Shown here: one piece after another, positions 15,842 to 22,028 of the stretch
How the letters are laid out: the number at the start of each line of letters is the position of its first letter
How positions within the stretch are numbered: position 1 is the first letter of the stretch
Assembly (NCBI GenBank): GCA_964617555.1
Contig: CAZTYP010000038.1
Span: 1-22,028, forward strand
Direction: 5' to 3'
DNA: 22,028 bases
Source of the DNA: 1-14-2-50-31-20 sp964617555
GTDB lineage: Bacteria > Bacteroidota > Ignavibacteria > Ignavibacteriales > Melioribacteraceae
Program-made: the position numbers and the translations under genes
The notes under the pieces: generated by a model
What the model saw: only the letters and a program-made list of their open reading frames with translations
Database searches by the model: none
What the model was told of the DNA's origin: nothing

Positions 15842-17137
15842 ATGAAAAGAATAATAGGAATACGAAGAGAAGATAAAAACATTTGGGAACGTAGAGTACC
15901 TCTAATTCCAGAACACGTAAAAAAACTAAAAGAAGAATTCGGTATCGAAACAATAATTCAGCCCTTTGAACGTAGAGCATTTGCAGATAACGAGTATACC
16001 GAAGCTGGCGCTACTGTGAAAGAAGACTTATCAGAAGCTCCTACAATTTTTGCCGTTAAAGAAATACCCATTCCACTGTTGCAACAAGATAAAACATATA
16101 TATTCTTTTCCCACACAATAAAGGGCCAACCGTATAATATGCCTTTATTAAAAAAAATAATGGAGTTGAACGCTACTTTAATCGATTACGAAATGATTAC
16201 AAACGACAAAGGTAAACGTCTTGTTTTTTTCGGTAAATATGCCGGTTTGGCGGGTATGATTGATGCACTACACGGTTACGGTGTTCGATTAAAAAACTTG
16301 GGATATATAACACCCTTGTTAAAAATAAAACCCGCTTATGAATATCATTCCGTTGAAGAAGCAAAAGAAGAGATTGCAAAAGTTGGCAAAGAAATTAAAG
16401 AAAACGGAATGCCTGTTGAAAAAGCTCCGTTTGTATTCGGGTTTATGGGATACGGAAACGTATCTACCGGAGCCCAAGAAATTTTTGATGTTCTGCCTCA
16501 TATAACCATTATGCCGGATGATTTGAAAAATTTAAACGATAAAAAGAACAACATTTTTTACAAAGTGGTTTTTAAAGAAGAGCATATGGTTACCCCTAAA
16601 AATGAAAACGATAAATTTGAACTGGCGGATTACTTTTCACATCCTGAAAAATATAAGTCTAAATTCGAAGAATATATTCCATATGTAAGTTTACTTGTGA
16701 ATGCTATTTATTGGACGGAAGCCTCTCCAAGATTTTTAACAAAAGAATATTTTAAATCCCGAACAGAGTATAAACTGGATGTAGTTTGCGATATCACCTG
16801 CGACATTAACGGCGCTGTTGAATTTACGGTTAAGTCAACTCCTTCGGACAATCCCGCATATGTCTATAATCCTAAAGATGATTCTATTACCGACGGATTT
16901 GCGGGCGAAGGTATTCTTGATATAGCGGTTGATAATTTACCTACGGAATTACCTCGTAATTCTTCAATTGAATTTTCGACGGCTTTGCATCCGTTTGTTC
17001 CCGGAATTGTAAATGCAGATAAAACAAAACCTTTTACGGAAGCAGGCTTCCCGCCGGAAATAGAAAGAGCCGTAATAGTTTACAACGGCAAGTTGACCGA
17101 AAAATTTAATTACCTAACAAAACATCTGAATATGTAA
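15842..17137 (+). CDS. Lysine-ketoglutarate reductase (saccharopine-forming), stand-alone LKR
   Basis: LKR condenses L-lysine with 2-oxoglutarate using NADPH to make saccharopine, the first step of the saccharopine route. At 431 residues it matches only the N-terminal half of the bifunctional eukaryotic LKR/SDH (AASS); no saccharopine dehydrogenase domain is fused. Seen are the AlaDH/PNT-N type start KRIIGIRREDKNIWERRVPL, FSHTIKGQPYNMPLL (89-103), GKYAGLAGMIDALHGYG (131-147), the nucleotide-binding GYGNVSTGAQEIFDVLPH (203-220) and CDITCDINGAVEFT (316-329). A longer opening reaches 15788, but that start lies inside the terminator hairpin; ATG 15842 has GGAG 7 bases upstream and begins at the conserved N-terminus. 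A generic alanine/saccharopine dehydrogenase label is the cautious alternative. Confidence 0.9.
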   Translation: MKRIIGIRREDKNIWERRVPLIPEHVKKLKEEFGIETIIQPFERRAFADNEYTEAGATVKEDLSEAPTIFAVKEIPIPLLQQDKTYIFFSHTIKGQPYNMPLLKKIMELNATLIDYEMITNDKGKRLVFFGKYAGLAGMIDALHGYGVRLKNLGYITPLLKIKPAYEYHSVEEAKEEIAKVGKEIKENGMPVEKAPFVFGFMGYGNVSTGAQEIFDVLPHITIMPDDLKNLNDKKNNIFYKVVFKEEHMVTPKNENDKFELADYFSHPEKYKSKFEEYIPYVSLLVNAIYWTEASPRFLTKEYFKSRTEYKLDVVCDITCDINGAVEFTVKSTPSDNPAYVYNPKDDSITDGFAGEGILDIAVDNLPTELPRNSSIEFSTALHPFVPGIVNADKTKPFTEAGFPPEIERAVIVYNGKLTEKFNYLTKHLNM

Positions 17138-17198
17138 TTTCTCGAAATTAAATTTATTTCACTTACAACAAATTTCTGTTTTACATAAAAATTATTAA

Positions 17199-17224
17199 CC
17201 GGCATCATTTTTTATCGGTGCCGG
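17199..17224 (+). terminator. Hairpin downstream of the LKR gene, probable terminator
   Basis: CCGGCATC (17199-17206), a 10-base loop, GGTGCCGG (17217-17224): an 8-bp stem with one U-G wobble, GC-rich in an otherwise AT-rich gap of about 210 bp. The tail is AAATTTATT rather than a clean T run, so termination is inferred from position and stem strength. The rest of the gap to 17349 holds no recognisable gene, only a short TCCAT-N9-ATGGA repeat (17288-17306). Confidence 0.5.
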
Positions 17225-17349
17225 AAATTTATTGGAAAACATACACAAAAAATGTTTCATAAAAAAATTAAGTAAAAAAGAATATTTTCCATTATATTTA
17301 TATGGATAATAAACAGGATTGCTTGTATTATTAAACTCTTTTTTTGATA

Positions 17350-19284
17350 ATGAAAAAAATATTGGATTTATTAAAATGGCAACATAAACTTTTTATTTTT
17401 GCAATAATAGTTGCAATTATTCCCGCATTAATAATAGGGATGAGTTTAATAAACAAAACCGAAGAAGAACTTACACAAAGCATAAATATACAAATTACAA
17501 ACATTGCTGATAATATTTCCTCAAAAATAAACCAATTTTTTGTTAATCAATACGAAAAAGAATTTTTAATAAAAAAAGCCTTAGAAAACAACAACCTCGG
17601 GATTGAGGGAAAATTATCCCTTATAGTTGCAACAGTTGGAAGTATTGACGAAGTTGTATCACTTTCCCTTATTTTCAAGAAAAACGATAATTACTCAATT
17701 GCTTTCCGCAGCCATAAAGAAATAATTGATTCGTTACTTAATGCCAAAGATTCAGTTATTCAAACTTTAATAGCCGACCCGCAAAAAATAGTTCCCAAGT
17801 TACTAACCAAGAAAGAAAATTTCGGAAATCCTGTTTATATTCCCTCGGTAAACGATTGGTTTATTTATTCAATCATTGATGTTAAAATATCCGGTGCTCC
17901 TGATGCGTATTTACTTTCCGTAATACGATTATCTCAACTGCAAAAAGAACTATCCATGCCCTTATACAAAGAGGCGGGCAAAATTTTTCTTATTAATTCA
18001 TTGGGTGAAACTATTTTTAATACGGTAAAATCACCGACGGAACAAAAAATAATAGAAAAAGCATTATACATTTTACAAGGGAAATCACGCGTAACGGAAA
18101 TCAGTAATTTTTTGAAAAACAACCAAAAATACGTTACCGCAATTGCATTTCCACAAAATATAAAATGGGCGGTAATTGTAATTAAAAGTTATAACAATGC
18201 TTATGCTTTGGTAAATGCCCTTAAATACTCAATGTACAGATGGCTGTTTGTAGGAATTATTTTGGCATTATTATTTACTCTGTTCTTTTTGGGAAGAATA
18301 AAAAAACCGCTAAACCATATTATTGAAAAAGCTCAAGAAATTTCAAAAGGAAATTTCGACATCAAAATAGAATATAAAAAAGAAGACGATGCTCTGGGTA
18401 TTTTGGGTTCTACACTGGAAAAAATGAGCAAGTATTTGAAAAAAAGCTTTGCGCAAATTGAAGAACAAAATAAAAAATTAGAAGAATACAATAGAACATT
18501 GGAACAAAAAGTTCTTGAACGAACAGCCGAATTAAAAGAAACAAATATGCATTTGCAAGAAGCATACAATAAAGTATTGGAATTAAATAATGAAAAAAAC
18601 GAATTTCTTGGTATTGCCGCACACGACTTAAAAAACCCGTTAGTTTCAATTAAAGGATTCGGTGAAATTATACGAGACGATACTTCGTTAGATAAAGACA
18701 GTTTAGCTGAATTTGCCAATACAATTGTCGAATCTTCAGAACGAATGTTTGAAATCATTACCAGTTTATTGGACATAAACAAAATTGAAGAAGGACGTAT
18801 AGAACTGAAAATAAATTCATTTTTTATCAACAATATTGTAAAAGAAATTCTATATCAAAATATTGATACCGCAAATAAAAAAGAGATAGAAATTCATAGT
18901 AATTATGTTGAACCTGATATTGAATTGATTACGGATAAACATCTATTAATGCAGGTTCTTGATAATATTGTTTCAAATGCAATTAAATTTTCTCCACCCG
19001 GAAAACCTATTGAGGTTACAATTGAAAAGTACATGGATAATAATATAAAAATAATTATCAAAGATAATGGACCCGGTTTAAGTGAAGAAGATAAGTCCAA
19101 ATTATTTAAAAAATTTGCCAAATTATCAGCGAAACCAACCGCCGGTGAACATTCAACAGGTTTGGGATTATCAATTGCAAAAAAAGTTATAGAAATGTTA
19201 CAAGGAAATATCTTAGTTGAAAGCGAATTAGGGAAGGGGGCAAAATTTATAATAATATTACCCAAGCAAATACACAACAACTAA
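17350..19284 (+). CDS. Membrane sensor histidine kinase (periplasmic sensor-HAMP-HisKA-HATPase)
   Basis: An inner-membrane two-component kinase of 644 residues from ATG 17350; a TTG two codons earlier is possible but less likely. TM1 is at about 13-35. A periplasmic sensor region of about 260 residues (36-295) has no cysteine and a Cache-like mixed alpha/beta look. TM2 is at 297-316, HAMP at about 317-368 (KKPLNHIIEKAQEISKGNFD), and a charged coiled coil at about 365-415 (ends LEQKVLERTAELKE). HisKA has the phospho-acceptor His425 in AAHDLKNPL. The ATPase domain carries the N box (NIVSNAIKF, 539-547), G1 DNGPG (572-576) and G2 GLGLS (604-608). All catalytic boxes are intact. No response regulator is visible in the window. 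It precedes the LysM/FecR gene by 18 bp. Confidence 0.95.
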   Translation: MKKILDLLKWQHKLFIFAIIVAIIPALIIGMSLINKTEEELTQSINIQITNIADNISSKINQFFVNQYEKEFLIKKALENNNLGIEGKLSLIVATVGSIDEVVSLSLIFKKNDNYSIAFRSHKEIIDSLLNAKDSVIQTLIADPQKIVPKLLTKKENFGNPVYIPSVNDWFIYSIIDVKISGAPDAYLLSVIRLSQLQKELSMPLYKEAGKIFLINSLGETIFNTVKSPTEQKIIEKALYILQGKSRVTEISNFLKNNQKYVTAIAFPQNIKWAVIVIKSYNNAYALVNALKYSMYRWLFVGIILALLFTLFFLGRIKKPLNHIIEKAQEISKGNFDIKIEYKKEDDALGILGSTLEKMSKYLKKSFAQIEEQNKKLEEYNRTLEQKVLERTAELKETNMHLQEAYNKVLELNNEKNEFLGIAAHDLKNPLVSIKGFGEIIRDDTSLDKDSLAEFANTIVESSERMFEIITSLLDINKIEEGRIELKINSFFINNIVKEILYQNIDTANKKEIEIHSNYVEPDIELITDKHLLMQVLDNIVSNAIKFSPPGKPIEVTIEKYMDNNIKIIIKDNGPGLSEEDKSKLFKKFAKLSAKPTAGEHSTGLGLSIAKKVIEMLQGNILVESELGKGAKFIIILPKQIHNN

Positions 19285-19302
19285 TCAAAAGTAAAAAAAC
19301 AG

Positions 19303-21591
19303 ATGAAAAAAATTACAATCATATCATTTTTGCTTATTTCCCTAATTGCCTTTGGCAAGAACACAAAAAATATCACAATAACTTATAAAGGCGAATCTTT
19401 AAGAGAACTTTCACAAAAGTATTTTAATAACCCCAATTATTGGGAAACAATACTCAAATTTAATTCCTTAAACTCAGAATCGGAATTATTCAAAGGGATG
19501 AAATTGATAATCCCATCCAAACTTGTTTTGGATACTGAAAAAAAAATAATTGAAGCCAAACTAGAAATTGCAAAAGCAAATAAAAACGGAGCTAAAATTC
19601 TTACTCCGAAACTGATAGAAAAAACGGAAAAATATTTCGACAATGCTCTTAAACTAAAACAAAAAGGAAAATGGCAAGAGGCATATTCATCTGCACAAAA
19701 AGCTCTCCTTTCTGCAAAAGAGACAAATACAAAAGTAGAAATGTTAAGAAAAACCAGTGCCGATGCGGTATTATCCTATTTTAAAGGGAAAGTACAAAAA
19801 CGAACTCCCAAAACAACAATATGGAAAAATATTACTTTGTACGATAAACTATACGAAGCAGATAGAGCCAGAACCCTTTCAAATTCTATTGCGGAAATTA
19901 CTTTTATAGATTTGAGCAGAATCAGATTAAACGAAAACTCACAAGCTTTAATCAAACATTCCCGTATCGATATACTCAAAAACAGAACAAATACAAAAGT
20001 AAAACTTATTAGAGGAGAAGCATTTGCATATTTAATAAAAAGCCCCAGAAAAAAATTCGATTTGGATATTCCCGGTATTAATGTAAAAATAAATTCAAGA
20101 AATTTTTGGATAGAAAAAGAAAAAGTTGCAACAAAAATTGCCAATTACGAAGGGAACATTAAACTTGCCGCAAAAGATGTAGTTGTAATTGTAAAAAAAA
20201 ACCAAGGGTCTATTATTCCTGACGGTGGCGTACCTTCTAAGCCGAATAATCTATTGCCCCCTCCCTCTTTACTTTCACCCGAAGAGATGGAAAAAATATT
20301 CTTCGAAACCGTTTCTTTAACATGGGAAAAAAGAAACGGGACAAAATCTTATTGGGTTGAAATAGCAACCGATGCCAATTTTAAACAAATCATTTACTCC
20401 GATAAAAAAATAAAAAAAACCGAGATAACAGTACCGAAGATGAAAAAGGGGCTTTATTACTGGCATGTTTCTTCTATTGACAAAAACGATTTCCCCGGAC
20501 AATTTTCTCCTTATAAAACTTTTATAATTTCCGAAGATTTGACAAAACCGTTTCTGGTTGTTAATAATCCAAAAAACTTAACCGTTGTAACAGAAAAGAG
20601 TATAAAAATTAACGGCGAATGTGAGCCCGGATTAAAACTATTAATTAACAATAACCCTATACAAGTAAACCAAAAAGGAGAATTCAGTACAACAATATTA
20701 TTAACCGAAAGAAAAAATCTTATTACAATTAAATGTATTGACAAGAAAAAAAACGAATCGAAAATTAGCAGAATTATTTATTACGAACCTTCCAATAAGA
20801 TAGCAAATAAAATTACTAGTAAAAACTACATCCCCGAGAACAAACTTTTTGTTGTTAACAGCCGCCGTTTTACAATTGACGGAATTACTCGTCCCATGTC
20901 AAAAATTATTTTTATTACAGCTCAAAAACATTTTAAGACAGTTGCAGATAGTATCGGGCACTATAACATTAATCTTTCTATTACAAATAACACAAAAAAT
21001 TTAACACAAAAAATTATAACACCTGCCGGATACAACCATACCGACACATACTCAATTTTGCTCGATACAATACCGCCAATTATCGTTCCGGATAAAAATC
21101 TTAAAAAAATCACAAAAAGCGATTTATTTGTTATTTCTGGAAAAGTAAAAGGGACAGATACTTTTTATATAAATTCGGAGCAAATAAGTTTAACTAACAA
21201 CACCTTTAATAAAAAAATAAAGTTACACAACGGAACAAACGCTTTTGAATTATTGGCTAAAGATTTTGCAGGTAACATTTCGTTGAAAAAAATAGAAGTC
21301 TTCAGGGACACTACTCCTCCGGAGTTACATAATTATAAATTAACAAAAAACAAAAAAAATAAAACGTGCCTTATTTCATTAACCGTATCGGATATATCCG
21401 GATTAAAAAGAACAGCCACGGCAAAACTATCAATAGATGGAATTGAAAAAAATATCATCTTGCTTTTAACAAAAAACGGAAAAGAATATTCCGAAGTAAT
21501 TTTACTGCCGAATAGCTATTCCGATGTAAAAATAAAATCATTTATACTTGAAGATTATTTAGGAAATAAAAAGGAATATAAAATAGAATGA
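19303..21591 (+). CDS. Secreted LysM + FecR-domain + Ig-like repeat protein
   Basis: A 762-residue exported protein. Signal peptide at about 1-18; one LysM (about 24-71: YKGESLRELSQKYF, then GMKLIIP), a peptidoglycan-binding fold; a Lys/Glu-rich helical stretch (75-150); a FecR domain (about 158-300: TIWKNITLYDKLYEADRART, IDLSRIRLNENSQALI, VKLIRGEAFAYL); a Pro-rich linker (305-326). Then comes an Fn3-like segment (about 333-410, with YYWHVSSIDKN) and about three or four Ig-like beta-sandwich modules (about 414-762), two of which start after TxPP-type hinges (TIPPII near 589, TTPPEL near 670). There is no transmembrane anchor and no neighbouring ECF sigma factor, so it is not a classical FecR signal transducer. 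The domain set suggests a periplasmic or surface wall-bound scaffold. Its stop overlaps the next start (ATGA). Confidence 0.85.
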   Translation: MKKITIISFLLISLIAFGKNTKNITITYKGESLRELSQKYFNNPNYWETILKFNSLNSESELFKGMKLIIPSKLVLDTEKKIIEAKLEIAKANKNGAKILTPKLIEKTEKYFDNALKLKQKGKWQEAYSSAQKALLSAKETNTKVEMLRKTSADAVLSYFKGKVQKRTPKTTIWKNITLYDKLYEADRARTLSNSIAEITFIDLSRIRLNENSQALIKHSRIDILKNRTNTKVKLIRGEAFAYLIKSPRKKFDLDIPGINVKINSRNFWIEKEKVATKIANYEGNIKLAAKDVVVIVKKNQGSIIPDGGVPSKPNNLLPPPSLLSPEEMEKIFFETVSLTWEKRNGTKSYWVEIATDANFKQIIYSDKKIKKTEITVPKMKKGLYYWHVSSIDKNDFPGQFSPYKTFIISEDLTKPFLVVNNPKNLTVVTEKSIKINGECEPGLKLLINNNPIQVNQKGEFSTTILLTERKNLITIKCIDKKKNESKISRIIYYEPSNKIANKITSKNYIPENKLFVVNSRRFTIDGITRPMSKIIFITAQKHFKTVADSIGHYNINLSITNNTKNLTQKIITPAGYNHTDTYSILLDTIPPIIVPDKNLKKITKSDLFVISGKVKGTDTFYINSEQISLTNNTFNKKIKLHNGTNAFELLAKDFAGNISLKKIEVFRDTTPPELHNYKLTKNKKNKTCLISLTVSDISGLKRTATAKLSIDGIEKNIILLLTKNGKEYSEVILLPNSYSDVKIKSFILEDYLGNKKEYKIE

Positions 21592-22028
21592 CAAACAATT
21601 ATAAAAGAAAAATGAAAAATATAATCTATTTGGCAATAATAATTTTTGCATTCCTATTTGTTAATAAAAATTATGCAAATCAAAAAGTTAATTTTGTAAC
21701 ATACGGAGCAAAAGCAGATATTAAACAAGGAGATAACGACTTTATCCAAATATTCTTTATCCAAATAAATAATACCGTAACGGATTCCGTTACCTTACAA
21801 CTTTATGATGCAGATTGCGGAGGAGATGTTGATAAAGCGTTTGGTAAAAGTTTTAATTCCAATTTTAAATTTACCTTGCTCGGAGGAAAAAACATTCATC
21901 TGCCTAAATATGTAAACACTGAAAAAGTCAATAAAAATTTATTGTACAACGGCAAAATTTTGCAAGAGTTGGTTATTGACGAAAATACTAACTACAATAA
22001 CACATGGAAAACATTTGCAAAATTTAAT
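21588..22028 (+). CDS. Secreted protein of unknown function, 3'-truncated
   Basis: An open frame from ATG 21588, overlapping the preceding stop as ATGA, runs 147 codons to the window end without a stop. The N-terminus MTNNYKRKMKNIIYLAIIIFAFLFVNKNYA looks like a signal peptide (positive n-region, hydrophobic core, cleavage near residue 30); ATG 21612 is an alternative start with a shorter n-region. The mature part begins with beta-strand-rich sequence (VNFVTYGAKADIKQGDNDF, FFIQINNTVTDSVTLQLYDADCGGD) that looks like a beta-sandwich with an Asp-rich DADCGGD turn at 74-80, followed by LLGGKNIHLP. I do not recognise the family. The overlap implies cotranscription and coupled translation with the LysM/FecR protein, so both probably act in the same envelope process. 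Confidence 0.8.
   Translation, partial: MTNNYKRKMKNIIYLAIIIFAFLFVNKNYANQKVNFVTYGAKADIKQGDNDFIQIFFIQINNTVTDSVTLQLYDADCGGDVDKAFGKSFNSNFKFTLLGGKNIHLPKYVNTEKVNKNLLYNGKILQELVIDENTNYNNTWKTFAKFN

Noticed and set aside
17288..17306. TCCAT-N9-ATGGA inverted repeat before the kinase gene
   Set aside because: Five-bp arms in AT-rich DNA are expected by chance, and nothing links it to a regulator.
18333..18833. 166-codon minus-strand open frame opposite the kinase gene
   Set aside because: It is antisense to the HAMP/HisKA coding region, rich in Ser/Phe/Leu as expected from complementing Lys/Glu codons, with no independent support.

Overview
The window is chromosomal DNA from a low-GC, Gram-negative bacterium. 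The acyloxyacyl-hydrolase-type outer-membrane protein, the Ig-like/FecR surface protein, the antiquitin-type aldehyde dehydrogenase and the AT-rich, often SD-poor gene starts fit the Bacteroidota/Ignavibacteriota/Chlorobiota (FCB) lineage best. This is an inference from protein character, not a phylogeny. Gene density is high and no intergenic gap exceeds about 215 bp. I saw no rRNA, tRNA, CRISPR array, insertion sequence or phage gene.

Layout. (a) 2-1075 (+): 3' part of a lipid A deacylase-like beta-barrel enzyme. (b) 1124-8189 (-): a tightly packed five-gene unit. In transcription order it holds an M1-aminopeptidase-like secreted protein that has lost its zinc site, a six-TM membrane protein (ATGA overlap), def, fmt and uvrA. 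Gaps are 4-20 bp, so one promoter region (8190-8347) may serve all five. (c) 8348-11380 (+): two Na+-coupled amino-acid transporters from unrelated families, NSS then AGCS, 15 bp apart. (d) 11532-13583 (+): malQ and a TerB-fold protein. (e) 13769-17137 (+): an Rrf2-type regulator without the Fe-S cysteines, an ALDH7/antiquitin-type alpha-aminoadipate semialdehyde dehydrogenase and a stand-alone lysine-ketoglutarate reductase. Together these look like a saccharopine-route lysine catabolism module. A strong intrinsic terminator lies between the two enzyme genes. (f) 17350-22028 (+): a membrane sensor histidine kinase, a secreted LysM + FecR + Ig-like protein, and the start of another secreted protein that overlaps it by ATGA and runs off the window. 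This last set looks like a cell-envelope sensing or surface-assembly operon of unknown function.

How they may work together. The two transporters could bring in amino acids, and the lysine module could feed lysine into alpha-aminoadipate; the saccharopine dehydrogenase step is not in the window. def and fmt form the N-formyl-methionine cycle, here joined to uvrA and to two envelope proteins. The least explained parts are the zinc-less M1-like protein with its membrane partner, and the kinase/LysM-FecR/secreted-protein set.
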